Origin: Eubacterium sp.
GTDB taxonomy: Bacteria > Bacillota > Clostridia > Lachnospirales > Lachnospiraceae
Reading direction: 5' to 3'
DNA length: 64,000 nucleotides
NCBI GenBank assembly: GCA_017634555.1
Contig: JAGBNF010000033.1
Coordinates: 1-64,000 of the forward strand
Part shown: in pieces, positions 54,131 to 63,652 of the stretch
Numbering within the stretch: the first letter of the stretch is position 1
How the letters are laid out: every line of letters starts with the position of its first letter
Notes under the pieces: generated by a model
Database searches by the model: none
Seen by the model: only the letters and a program-made list of their open reading frames with translations
What the model was told of the DNA's origin: nothing
Position numbers and translations under genes: made by a program

Positions 54131-55564
54131 ATGGATATTATGAAGAAAACTAAGAATTCCTTAGTAATCCTGCCGATCGTAGTGATGCTGACAGCATGTG
54201 CGGGAAACACCGGAAATACGGAGCAGCAGGCTGAACAGGAAACAACTGCCGAGGTACTGCCTATTGTTGAACAGATAGTTATCACAGAGGAAGAGACCAC
54301 GGAAACAACTGAAGAAATCGCAACTCCGACTGATACGGTCATGATCCCGGAACAAGACGGGACGGAGGTTGTAATGATAAATCAGCTGGGACATCGTCCG
54401 GAGGACCAGAAGCTTGTGGTAGTCAGGACAGATGTTGAAACGGAGTTCTCTGTTATCAATTCGGTAACGGGAAGCAGTGTTTACGACGGACAGCTGATGG
54501 ATATAGCATCAGGCTCCGATATTGCGGGAAAGTTTAAGGTTGGTACATTTACAGCGGTCACAGATGAAGGCAGTTTTTATATAAGCAGCGGAGTCGGTGA
54601 TTCCGGAACCTTCAGGATAGGCGAAGACGTATATCAGAAGCTTTATGAGGATATGCTTACTTCTACAGAGCAGGATACCGATAAACCGGATTCAGATCTC
54701 CTGATGGATGATTATCTTATATCACAGAGTAAAGAGCTTTCCGATCTCCTTATCATTTACGAATCTGGTAAGGAAGACGGAGCCGTAAAGGATGAGATTC
54801 TGAAACGTCTAGACAGGCTGATGGAATATTCGGAAGACGAAGTGGTATATGGAGAAAACGATATCTCAAAAAGAGCGATCTTCAGCTATGCAGCCTGCCT
54901 TATAAGGGGAGCGGAAGACTTTAAGGATGTTGAGGGTGTATCTGTAGATTCATACAGAGAAAGGGCTGTCAAGGTCTGGGAAAGCATAAACAACATTGAG
55001 AGTCTGGGATACATTTCAGATAATGCTGATTACCGCGAAGCGGCATACTATGCGGCGGTTGAGTTTTATAAAGCAGGAGAGATAGGCGGCGGTGAGCTGG
55101 CCGATATGGATGTTTCAAAGCTGGCAGGCGGACTTTCTACGGAGGATCTGAGTGGTTACGGAATGTTCAGTCTCATAGACAGTGAAGAAGGAACAGAGGT
55201 TTCCGAGAAGGCAAGAAAGCGTCTCGAGGAGATCACAAAGGAAAAAACGGAAATAGCTGAGTGGGATTACCTCAGCCCAACCTTCTACGGTGGACAGGAG
55301 CTTCCAAAGCCGGAGACGGTCAGCGAACAGGGAATGTTCTTCTTCCTGGCAGAAAAGGTTAGTGATGATGAAAGGATTCCTGTGCTTGCCAAGAGGCAGC
55401 TGGATTATCTTCTCGGAGAGAATGATGAGGGAATCTGCTATATAAAGAAATATGGTTACCATACTGTTTCAGAGGAGACAGTGGGAACAAGAAATACATC
55501 TCTGCTGTACATACTTTCAAGGATAGTGTCTGAGGAAAGTAACAGTGAAGAAACAGAAGAATAA
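54131..55564 (+). CDS. lipoprotein with CelD_N-like and degenerate GH9-like domains
   Basis: A 477-residue lipoprotein (lipobox LTACAG) with an acidic Thr/Glu linker. From about residue 80, MINQLGHRPEDQKLVVVRTD and the following strands resemble the Ig-like domain that precedes GH9 cellulases (CelD_N), ending at FRIGEDVYQKLYEDML. The remaining 300 residues are mainly helical and end with a GH9-like QLDYLLGENDEG segment. The catalytic DAGD motif of GH9 is missing. It may therefore bind polysaccharide or be inactive. The distant relationship is my pattern recognition and is moderate in certainty. Start ATG; a second ATG three codons on is possible. Confidence 0.6.
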   Translation: MDIMKKTKNSLVILPIVVMLTACAGNTGNTEQQAEQETTAEVLPIVEQIVITEEETTETTEEIATPTDTVMIPEQDGTEVVMINQLGHRPEDQKLVVVRTDVETEFSVINSVTGSSVYDGQLMDIASGSDIAGKFKVGTFTAVTDEGSFYISSGVGDSGTFRIGEDVYQKLYEDMLTSTEQDTDKPDSDLLMDDYLISQSKELSDLLIIYESGKEDGAVKDEILKRLDRLMEYSEDEVVYGENDISKRAIFSYAACLIRGAEDFKDVEGVSVDSYRERAVKVWESINNIESLGYISDNADYREAAYYAAVEFYKAGEIGGGELADMDVSKLAGGLSTEDLSGYGMFSLIDSEEGTEVSEKARKRLEEITKEKTEIAEWDYLSPTFYGGQELPKPETVSEQGMFFFLAEKVSDDERIPVLAKRQLDYLLGENDEGICYIKKYGYHTVSEETVGTRNTSLLYILSRIVSEESNSEETEE

Positions 55565-55587
55565 TAAATAACAGGTGAAGGATTTTT

Positions 55588-58500
55588 ATGAACAACGATC
55601 TTGAACAGGAATACAGTAAATACGGAATAGATCTGTCTGAGATAGAGAGGATCATTGCGGAATACACAGGATCGTCGACATATGACGATCTCAGAAAGAA
55701 GACGGAAGAGGATGTTTCATCACTTCCGACACCATCCGAGGTTAAGGAAGAAGAACCGGAAAAGCCGAATGATGGGGAGAGTGTATTCCAGAGAAGACTC
55801 GAGGAAGTCAAGACAGATAAGATATTTGGGCTGGACGAGGAACCGTCCGAAGAAGAGACAGAAATTGAAGAAGTAAGTTCTGAGGAGGCAGGCGTCAGCT
55901 ACGCAGACGTTGAGGCTTCAGAGGTTACTCCCGCTCCGGAACCGGAGATTATGGAATATGATATTCCGGAGGAAGAGCCGGAACCCGAACCTATAGAGGA
56001 GGAACCGGAAGAGGCACCGAGCCTTGCGAAGACCGACGGAAGAAGCGTACTCGAGCAGAGACTTTCGGAGGCATATACTGAGTCGGTACTCGGTCTTGAT
56101 GAAGTTGATGAGACGATAGAAAATGACTTCGAGGCGGAATATGAAGAGGCCGCCGAGGTTGAAGTAGCTGAGGTTGAGGCAGCGGAAGCTGTTGAATATA
56201 ATGAGGCCGAGGCTGTTGAAGTCGAAGAGGCTGTAGTTGAAGAAGCTGCAGAGGAAGAGGAATTCAACACTATCGAGCGTGCATCTGAGGGTGAGACGCT
56301 GGAATCGGTATTTGCCGATTTCGAAGCCGGTATGGAAGATGAGGATCCGGTTGTAGAAGAGAAGAGAATGGGAAGGACTTCCATGAAGCTTTCCGGACGG
56401 GAAACTATCTCTTCACCGTCGGAGGATGAGGATAAAGATACATCCGAAAAGATAAAGACATCGAGTCTTTCGTTGTCGGGATCTTCCGATGATAAGGATG
56501 GAGCTGAGGGCGGCAGACATAGTATAGACAGAACGAAGCTCCTTCAGGCAAGATTTGAAAGTCACAGAAAAGAATATGCTACTACCGATGAAGATATAGA
56601 GGCCGAGGCTGCGAAGGCAGAGGCTGAAAAGAGCGAAGGCTCCGAACAGGCTGTTGCAGTCAAGGAAGAGAAAAACTGGTTAGGAAGGAACTGGTGCTGG
56701 ATCCTGGCATCGGTTATTACTGCGGTATTCATGCTGGTCTTTATGGTCGCCGCGAAAGTGGCGCCATTCGGAGGTAACTCGTTCACACTTGTAGACAGCA
56801 TGCATCAGTATGTTCCGTTCTTCAGTATTTATCAGGACAAGCTGAAGCATCTGGGAAATATGGGTTATACATGGTCAGTCGGCGGAGGACTTAATTTCCA
56901 GTCACTGCTGCTGTACTATATGGCAAGCCCGCTTAATCTTATAATTATATTCTTCAGCAGGAAGGGTATCATAGCAGCAATGTCGATGCTTGTTGCATTT
57001 AAGATCGCCTTCTCTGCAGGAGCTTTCAGTTATTTCCTTTCAAGAAGAAAGGGAAAGGTCTCATGCAACATGATCATCACAGGTCTTGGCGTTGCATACG
57101 GACTTAATAACTATATGGCAGGTTATTACTGGAATCTGATGTGGCTCGACTGCATCATGGTACTTCCTCTCATAGTTCTCGGATTTGAGAGACTTATGAG
57201 GAATCACGATTTCAGATTATACGTATTGGCACTGTGCTACTGCCTGTATTGTAACTACTACATTTCATTCATGATATGTGTTTTCCTTGTACTCTGGTTC
57301 TTTGCTTTCGGTCACGGGAGAGATATGGAGAACTTCAGTGTAAAGGCATATATGAAGAAGTTTGTGTCAAACGGAATCAGATTTGCCTGGGCATCACTTC
57401 TTGCAGCAGGAATGTCGTGCTTCTCACTGGTTATGGCATATCTTGCTATTACGAAGACAGCTTCGGCACATCTCGCATTTCCTAAGTTTGAGACCTACGG
57501 AAGCTTCTTTGATCTGTTCAAGGCACAGTTCATGCTTACAAAGCCGATCACACATATGACCTATGACGGCGGCGTAAATATTTATTGCGGCGTTTTCGCT
57601 GTAGTACTTTTCTTCCTGTATGTTGTATCTGATAAGATCGATCTATGGGAGAAGTTAAGAAAGCTTGTTCTTATTGCTATACTTTTCATCAGCTTTAATA
57701 ACAAGTTTCTTAACTACATCTGGCATGGATTCCATGACCAGTACGGTATTCCGAACAGATTCGCATTTCTCTTTATCTTTACGCTTCTTGTCGTAGGATA
57801 TGAAGCAGTTATAAGAGTAAAGAAGCTGAGTCCGGTTCAGATAATCACGGCAGGCATCCTGTCACTGGCACTGCTTTTCATTACGTACTACAAGGTGAAT
57901 ATGGCAACGGACATTTCCGCAAAGACTATTCTTCTTGTTTCACACGGAATGATCGTGGTATACAGTGTCATCCTGTTCCTGAGAAATAAGGTAAAGAATC
58001 TTTATAAGAAGACCACAGTCGCTCTCGGAATTATCATGGCGCTTGAAATCATGGTAAATGCGGGAATCGGCATGGGTAAAAATGATGTCGCAGATGGTTA
58101 CTATCATATTCAGTACACTGAATCCACAAATAAGGCAATGGAGGCAGTAAATGAATATTCTCAGCAGAAGCAGCATAAGTTCTACAGAGAGGATATGACA
58201 GACTATATAATGCTTGATGAGAACTCATACAACAATATGAGAGGACTCGGAACCTTCTGTTCAACAGTAAGAGGAGATATGGTTACGGCCATGGGCGCTC
58301 TGGGATATTATACAGGTGCCAACGAGTATCTCTATATGGGTTCAACTCCTGTAACGGATGATCTTCTGGGTGTAAGATACATTTACTCCAGAGGAGACAG
58401 ATATTTCCCTGCAGGCGAAGAGCTTCCTGTAGTTTATGAGGGAGACGGAATCAAGGTTTATGAGAATAAGAATGCTTATCCGATAGCATTCCAGGTTAAT

Positions 58501-59316
58501 GATGATGTACTCGATTGGGATCTTAAGGGTCCAAGAGTAGCTGATTCGATAAATCGTTTTGCATGGCTGGCATGCGGAAATACAGATGTCTTCGACAAAT
58601 GTACTCCTTCGGTTACAGTATCGGGAGTTAACTGTACAGTCGGTCTCAGCAACGATAATCCGGAATACATAAGCTATGAGGTTACGGGTAAGGAACAGGT
58701 AATCATCAATATCGTAATGGATGTTGAGACAGCCGGAAGATACTTTATGAATATCCGAGGCAACTATATAGATAAGGTTGTCTTTACTCTTAACGGTGAG
58801 GAAAAATCCAGAGACCGTAACTATATTCAGATGTTCGACATGGGTAATCTGAATGTGGGAGACAATGTAAGTATCGATGTTATCCTTTCAGGTGACTGCT
58901 CTATGGATGGAAGTCTCAATTTCTTCCTTCATACTCTTAATGAAGAGTCTCTGGAAAGACTTAACTCAACTATTCTTGATAAGCAGTTCATCTGTGAAGA
59001 GTTCAGAGACGGCTATATCAGAGGTAAGATCGAGCTGTCAAAGGCTAAGATCCTTATGACTTCTATCCCTTATGATGAGGGATGGACAGTATATGATAAC
59101 GGACAGAAGATAGAGACACTTGCGGTGGGCGGTGCATTTCTTGCAGTCAACCCGGGAAGCGGTGTTCACCAGCTTGAATTTAAGTACACACCGGACGGTC
59201 TCGGAATCGGAATAGTTGTGTCTGTTATCGCATGGATTGCATTTTTTATACTATATATAGTTAAGAAGAAGATTGACCAAAAACACGAAAGAATGTATCA
59301 TAAGAAGGTAGAGTAA
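55588..59316 (+). CDS. YfhO-family membrane protein with long acidic N-terminal domain
   Basis: A 1242-residue protein. Residues 1-365 are very acidic and predicted disordered, with two copies of a 21-residue motif (64-84 and 152-172, both SVxxRL...GLDE) and a Glu/Ala/Val tract at about 180-230. From about 368 a multi-span membrane domain of the YfhO type follows, with SMHQYVPFFSIYQDKL, GGGLNFQSLLLYYMASPLN and NYMAGYYWNLMWLDC. A large extracytoplasmic C-terminal part comes before a last span (about 1205-1225). YfhO proteins in Bacillus take part in lipoteichoic acid glycosylation and related membrane glycosyl transfer. The acidic extension is not part of YfhO. It lies 23 bases after the GH9-like lipoprotein. 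Confidence 0.83.
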   Translation: MNNDLEQEYSKYGIDLSEIERIIAEYTGSSTYDDLRKKTEEDVSSLPTPSEVKEEEPEKPNDGESVFQRRLEEVKTDKIFGLDEEPSEEETEIEEVSSEEAGVSYADVEASEVTPAPEPEIMEYDIPEEEPEPEPIEEEPEEAPSLAKTDGRSVLEQRLSEAYTESVLGLDEVDETIENDFEAEYEEAAEVEVAEVEAAEAVEYNEAEAVEVEEAVVEEAAEEEEFNTIERASEGETLESVFADFEAGMEDEDPVVEEKRMGRTSMKLSGRETISSPSEDEDKDTSEKIKTSSLSLSGSSDDKDGAEGGRHSIDRTKLLQARFESHRKEYATTDEDIEAEAAKAEAEKSEGSEQAVAVKEEKNWLGRNWCWILASVITAVFMLVFMVAAKVAPFGGNSFTLVDSMHQYVPFFSIYQDKLKHLGNMGYTWSVGGGLNFQSLLLYYMASPLNLIIIFFSRKGIIAAMSMLVAFKIAFSAGAFSYFLSRRKGKVSCNMIITGLGVAYGLNNYMAGYYWNLMWLDCIMVLPLIVLGFERLMRNHDFRLYVLALCYCLYCNYYISFMICVFLVLWFFAFGHGRDMENFSVKAYMKKFVSNGIRFAWASLLAAGMSCFSLVMAYLAITKTASAHLAFPKFETYGSFFDLFKAQFMLTKPITHMTYDGGVNIYCGVFAVVLFFLYVVSDKIDLWEKLRKLVLIAILFISFNNKFLNYIWHGFHDQYGIPNRFAFLFIFTLLVVGYEAVIRVKKLSPVQIITAGILSLALLFITYYKVNMATDISAKTILLVSHGMIVVYSVILFLRNKVKNLYKKTTVALGIIMALEIMVNAGIGMGKNDVADGYYHIQYTESTNKAMEAVNEYSQQKQHKFYREDMTDYIMLDENSYNNMRGLGTFCSTVRGDMVTAMGALGYYTGANEYLYMGSTPVTDDLLGVRYIYSRGDRYFPAGEELPVVYEGDGIKVYENKNAYPIAFQVNDDVLDWDLKGPRVADSINRFAWLACGNTDVFDKCTPSVTVSGVNCTVGLSNDNPEYISYEVTGKEQVIINIVMDVETAGRYFMNIRGNYIDKVVFTLNGEEKSRDRNYIQMFDMGNLNVGDNVSIDVILSGDCSMDGSLNFFLHTLNEESLERLNSTILDKQFICEEFRDGYIRGKIELSKAKILMTSIPYDEGWTVYDNGQKIETLAVGGAFLAVNPGSGVHQLEFKYTPDGLGIGIVVSVIAWIAFFILYIVKKKIDQKHERMYHKKVE

Positions 59317-59343
59317 TTTACGCAAGTTTTCGGAGGGGTTACT

Positions 59344-61116
59344 ATGGACAAGTTAAAAAGTATGGATCCGAAGAAACTCGGAATTGTAGCTGCGGCTATC
59401 ACAGTTGTTCTGGGCGCTATTGTGTTCTTTTCTGTTACAGCGGATATTAAGGAGCTTGCGATAGTTCTTGTAATTGTGCAGGCGGTATGGGTCTTTTTTA
59501 TCGTAGCTGTGATCATGGGAAGCGGTTCGGATAAGAAGAAGAGCGACAAATACAGGAAACTCTTCATGAATCTTCCTATCGGTTTCGCACAGGCAGAGAT
59601 CATTAATGACGGTGCCGGTGAAGCTAAGGGATACAAGGTTGTTGATGCCAACAATACATTTGGTGAGTATTTCAATCTTGATCGTGAGGAGTATATAGGT
59701 CGTGTTCTCGGAGAAAGCCGAGTTGAGGTCCTTCAGGATATCAACGCATGGTTCAAGGCTTACAATACATCAGGTACTCAGGAAGGTGACCTGATGGAAG
59801 TTGAGATAACCATGGAGAAGCTGGATAAGGTATTTAATACAGTTATGTATAAATCCGAATCCGATCATATCAACATGGTAGTTATCGATGTTACTCAGCA
59901 GAAGGAAACTGAGCAGAAGCTTTCAAAGGCTATCGAAGATTCAAATGCTGCTTACAAGACTCAGGCCGAGTTCCTTGCTAACATGAGCCACGAGATCAGA
60001 ACTCCTATTAACGGAATTCTCGGAATGGTTCAGCTTACACTTATGGCTGATGATCTTCAGGCTGATTATCGTGATAACCTTATTACGGCAAAGAATTGTG
60101 CAGATAACCTTCTCCGCCTGATAAATGATATCCTTGATATCAGTAAGCTCGAGGCAGGTAAGTATAAGATCAAGGAAGAGAATACGGACATCAAGTCAGC
60201 AATCGAAGAAACAGTTGCAGCACATGTTCCGCAGGCTACCAATAAGGGTATCGGACTTGATCTTTCATTCGGCAACAACATTCCTAAGATGGTCAGAGCA
60301 GATGGCCAGCGTATCCAGCAGGTACTTAATTGTCTTCTTTCAAATGCTGTTAAGTTTACATCCGACGGTGGTGTCAGAGTAAAGATTGCAGCTATCGATG
60401 ATAAGGAAGACATGATCAAGCTTCGTATCGCAGTTGCCGATACAGGTATCGGTATCTCTGATGCAAATATGAGTAAGCTCTTTATCAGATTCTCACAGGT
60501 TGATTCATCCGATACACGTAAGTACGGCGGATCGGGACTTGGACTTGTTATTTCAAAGCAGATCATCGAGCTTATGAACGGAACTATTTCCGTACAGAGT
60601 AAGGAAGGCATCGGTTCAACATTTATCGCCGAGATTCCTCTTAAGATAGTAAAGGCTGCAGACGTTCCTGTTACTGATGATGACGAGGATAAGGATCCTG
60701 CAGTATACTCGATCAATAATTCAAACGGTAAGAATGCAAGAATCCTTGTAGCAGAGGATGAGCCGGTTAACCAGCAGGTTATCGGAAAGCTCCTCGGTAT
60801 GGCAGGTTTCTCATACGATATAGCTGAGAACGGTGAAAAGGCTGTAGAGCTTTATAAGGAAAAGACTTATGATGCTGCACTCTTCGATGTTCAGATGCCG
60901 GTAATGGATGGTATCGCAGCTACTCAGGAGATCCGTAAGATCGAGCATGATAAGCATAAGAAGCATCTTCCTATCATCGCGGTAACTGCAAGAGCAATGT
61001 TCGGCGATAAGGAAAGGATCATGAAGAACCAGCTTGATGATTATATTGCTAAGCCATATAATCTCAATACCGTAGTTGATACACTTAATAAGTATATCGA
61101 GCAGAATGATAAGTAA
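59344..61116 (+). CDS. hybrid sensor histidine kinase (PAS, HisKA, HATPase, REC)
   Basis: A 590-residue kinase. Two spans (about 14-32 and 38-58) with almost no external loop are followed by a PAS-like domain (about 70-190), HisKA with His near 216 in NMSHEIRTPINGILG, HATPase with NCLLSNAVKFTSDGG, DTGIGI and GGSGLGL, and a receiver domain with Asp near 515 in AALFDVQMPVMDG. It has no Hpt. It lies 27 bases after the YfhO gene and ends in a terminator, so it closes that transcript. Confidence 0.9.
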   Translation: MDKLKSMDPKKLGIVAAAITVVLGAIVFFSVTADIKELAIVLVIVQAVWVFFIVAVIMGSGSDKKKSDKYRKLFMNLPIGFAQAEIINDGAGEAKGYKVVDANNTFGEYFNLDREEYIGRVLGESRVEVLQDINAWFKAYNTSGTQEGDLMEVEITMEKLDKVFNTVMYKSESDHINMVVIDVTQQKETEQKLSKAIEDSNAAYKTQAEFLANMSHEIRTPINGILGMVQLTLMADDLQADYRDNLITAKNCADNLLRLINDILDISKLEAGKYKIKEENTDIKSAIEETVAAHVPQATNKGIGLDLSFGNNIPKMVRADGQRIQQVLNCLLSNAVKFTSDGGVRVKIAAIDDKEDMIKLRIAVADTGIGISDANMSKLFIRFSQVDSSDTRKYGGSGLGLVISKQIIELMNGTISVQSKEGIGSTFIAEIPLKIVKAADVPVTDDDEDKDPAVYSINNSNGKNARILVAEDEPVNQQVIGKLLGMAGFSYDIAENGEKAVELYKEKTYDAALFDVQMPVMDGIAATQEIRKIEHDKHKKHLPIIAVTARAMFGDKERIMKNQLDDYIAKPYNLNTVVDTLNKYIEQNDK

Positions 61117-61208
61117 AAAAGTTGCACAAAACGTTCCGTCATATTATACAAAAAACGGCGGTGTAAAAATCGTTATGTAAAACCAAATATGATTATGCAA
61201 ACCGAAAA

Positions 61209-61240
61209 GGGTGCTACAGATTGTAGCATCCTTTTTATTT
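61209..61240 (+). terminator. terminator after the hybrid kinase
   Basis: Arms GGGTGCTACA/TGTAGCATCC with a 3-base loop, then TTTTTATTTT, about 93 bases beyond the kinase stop. Confidence 0.88.
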
Positions 61241-61457
61241 TGTCTTTTTTTCGAGAAGGAGTGAAATGAAAAACCATACATGAATTTGTAGAGGTATTTT
61301 AGGCAGACCAAAATATAGTTGTGATTCTGAAATGTGCGGCCGGGATATGGAGCGAAAATGATAGAGGTTATTGCGCTCATATTTCGAGCCGATTTTTGGA
61401 TTACGGATTTTTTCGCTTGTGATAAATTCACATCACCAACCGGGCAGGAGGTGGAAA
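61241..61457 (+). other. leader/intergenic region of the Tad locus
   Basis: About 217 bp before the CpaE-like gene. GAAGGAGTGAAATG at 61254 opens a 5-codon reading frame (MKNHT), a ribosome-binding site with a tiny leader peptide. Further on there is a pair GGAGCGAAAATGA and GCTCATATTTCGAGC. I recognise no known riboswitch and no strong promoter. Confidence 0.3.
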
Positions 61458-62357
61458 TTGCGAATCAGGAGCATCGGAATATGTGACAAGGATATAGATT
61501 ATGCTTCAAACCTTATGGACGGGATCAATCGTATCGGTGAAGGCGAATTCAGTGCATGTGCTTTCTCCGATACAAAGTGTCTGAAGGAATTTGTAAAGCA
61601 GGATGAGCTGGATCTGCTGCTTACCTCGGAAGTCGTTGACGGAGTGAGATGTATCTTGCTTACGGAAGATGAAGAGATGAGACACAGCGAGATAAGCGAG
61701 TCGGGTGTGCTTTACAAATATCAGAGTGTGACGGATGTAGTCCGCGAGATAAGGAAGCTTTTTAAACCGGCAGAAATATCTGTAAGGAAAAGATGTCGGT
61801 TCATAGCAGTGTATTCGCCGCTTGGCAGATGTGGGAAAACAAGTCTGGCCAAGGCACTGGCTGCTCAGGATGAGGTAAGAGGAGGTCTCTATGTTGGGAT
61901 GGAGAACTTCGCTTCGGAAAACAGCGATGCAGATATTCTGTATCTGCTTAAGCAGAGATCACCTGACCTGATCACGGCTCTGGGGAATGCGGTAATTCAG
62001 GAATCGGATTTCAGTGTTTTATATGCTTCGGGCGCATATATCGATACACATGATGTTCTTGGAACCGATATTGAATTGCTGAACCGGGAGCTGGACAGGT
62101 TGGGGAGATTCTCGACGGTATGCTATGACATCGGATCGGCTGCATTTACGGACCTGAGCATATTTAATTATTTCGATCTGATCTACTTTCCGGTACTGGA
62201 TGATGAAGTCTCAGTCAAAAAACTGAAGGGGTTCAGACAGCTCATATACAGTGCGGGAATGAATGAAAAGTTCAGCAGATGTATCGAGATAAAGGTTCCG
62301 GATTGTAAATACAGTTCACCGGAAATGATCAAGGCCATATGGCAGGCGGGACGATAG
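61458..62357 (+). CDS. CpaE-like pilus assembly ATPase (MinD/ParA fold)
   Basis: A 299-residue protein. A receiver-like N-terminal part (about 1-110) is followed by a ParA-type domain. Walker A is SPLGRCGKTSLAKALA; it keeps the GKT lysine but has no Lys at the deviant KGG position, as in Gram-positive CpaE/TadZ proteins. The start is the TTG directly after GCAGGAGGTGGAAA; reading upstream has no ribosome site. CpaE/TadZ positions the Tad pilus machine at the membrane. It lies 35 bases before the CpaF gene. Confidence 0.8.
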   Translation: MRIRSIGICDKDIDYASNLMDGINRIGEGEFSACAFSDTKCLKEFVKQDELDLLLTSEVVDGVRCILLTEDEEMRHSEISESGVLYKYQSVTDVVREIRKLFKPAEISVRKRCRFIAVYSPLGRCGKTSLAKALAAQDEVRGGLYVGMENFASENSDADILYLLKQRSPDLITALGNAVIQESDFSVLYASGAYIDTHDVLGTDIELLNRELDRLGRFSTVCYDIGSAAFTDLSIFNYFDLIYFPVLDDEVSVKKLKGFRQLIYSAGMNEKFSRCIEIKVPDCKYSSPEMIKAIWQAGR

Positions 62358-62392
62358 CACCCGATCAAAAATAAATGCTAAGGGGATAGTAA

Positions 62393-63652
62393 GTGGAGAA
62401 TGGAATTAGAGGAAGAGTCCGGAGTTCGGTGCTCGAACAGCTGGACCTTGCAGGGGAGATAAAGGATGAAGACGTCAGCAGTCTTATAGATAAATGTATT
62501 CTTCGTGAAGCGGCATCAGAGTATTTGCCTCTCAAAGAAAAATTGATCTTGAAGACAGAGATCTTTAATTCTATCAGAAGAATGGATGTTCTGTCGGAGC
62601 TGCTTGAGGATGAAGAGATTACCGAGATCATGATCAACGGACATGACAGGATCTACATCGAAAGAAACGGAAGACTGGAAAAGTATAACAGGTCATTTGA
62701 AAATTCGGAAAGACTGCTGAATGTCATTCATCAGATGATCTCAAGTGCAAACAGGACAGTAAATGATGCGAGTCCAATAGTGGATGCAGTTCTGCCTGAC
62801 GGGTCTCGAGTGAATGTGGTTCTGTCGGGAGTTTCGAAGGACGGTTCGTCGGTAACGATAAGAAAGTTTCCAAGGAAGAAGTTCACTATGGAGAAGCTTA
62901 CGGAGATGGGAACTATCTCCGGAGAGGCAGCTGATTTTCTGGGACTGCTTGTGGCTGCGGGCTACAACATTTTTATCAGCGGAGGTACGGGTTCCGGAAA
63001 GACCACATTTCTCAATGCCCTTACAGAATATATTCCGCATGAAGAAAGAGTGGTTACCATAGAGGATTCGGCGGAGCTGTGTCTGATCGGAATTGATAAT
63101 CTGATCAGACTGGAAACCAGAAATGCAAATGTTGAGGGGAACAATGAGATTACCATAAGGGATCTTATAAAGTGCAGTCTCCGTATGAGGCCGGACAGGA
63201 TAATCGTCGGCGAGGTACGTGATGAGGCGGCGATAGATATGATACAGGCCATGTGTACGGGACATGACGGATCACTTTCAACGGGGCATGCCAATTCAGC
63301 GGAGGAAATGCTGATGAGGCTTGAAATGATGATGCTGATGGGAGCGGAGAAGATTCCGCTTACTGCGATAAAGCATCAGATTACTTCGGCAATAGATATA
63401 GTTGTTCACCTGGGAAGATTACGTGATAAGTCCAGGAGGGTTATAGAGATAATCGAGGTGGCAGGGATGAAAAATGATGAGATTCTGACAAGAAAGCTGT
63501 ACAGCTTTGAGGAAGCCGGAGAAGAGAGCGGGAAGGTAGTGGGCGAACTTAAGAAAAAGAATGATCTTTTGAACGTATCCAAGCTCTGTGAGGCAGGACT
63601 GATAAATGTATTCAGGGAGAAATCCGGATGGGAAGAAAAAAAGGTAATGTAG
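62393..63652 (+). CDS. cpaF: CpaF/TadA secretion ATPase
   Basis: A 419-residue type II/IV-like secretion ATPase powering the Tad/Flp pilus. The N-terminal domain precedes Walker A SGGTGSGKTTFLNAL; an Asp box (VVTIEDSAEL), the RPDRIIVGEVRDEAA Walker B and the His box TGHDGSLSTGHANS follow. Start is GTG after AAGGGGATAGTAA. It overlaps the next gene by 25 bases. Confidence 0.93.
   Translation: MENGIRGRVRSSVLEQLDLAGEIKDEDVSSLIDKCILREAASEYLPLKEKLILKTEIFNSIRRMDVLSELLEDEEITEIMINGHDRIYIERNGRLEKYNRSFENSERLLNVIHQMISSANRTVNDASPIVDAVLPDGSRVNVVLSGVSKDGSSVTIRKFPRKKFTMEKLTEMGTISGEAADFLGLLVAAGYNIFISGGTGSGKTTFLNALTEYIPHEERVVTIEDSAELCLIGIDNLIRLETRNANVEGNNEITIRDLIKCSLRMRPDRIIVGEVRDEAAIDMIQAMCTGHDGSLSTGHANSAEEMLMRLEMMMLMGAEKIPLTAIKHQITSAIDIVVHLGRLRDKSRRVIEIIEVAGMKNDEILTRKLYSFEEAGEESGKVVGELKKKNDLLNVSKLCEAGLINVFREKSGWEEKKVM

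Noticed and set aside
55899..56384. A 161-residue Ser/Ala/Thr-rich reading frame on the minus strand
   Set aside because: It is the antisense of the Glu/Ala/Val-rich acidic segment of the YfhO gene; no ribosome site and no family pattern.
61371..61457. Longer CpaE-like protein from an upstream start
   Set aside because: No ribosome-binding site upstream, whereas AGGAGGTGG directly precedes the TTG at 61458.
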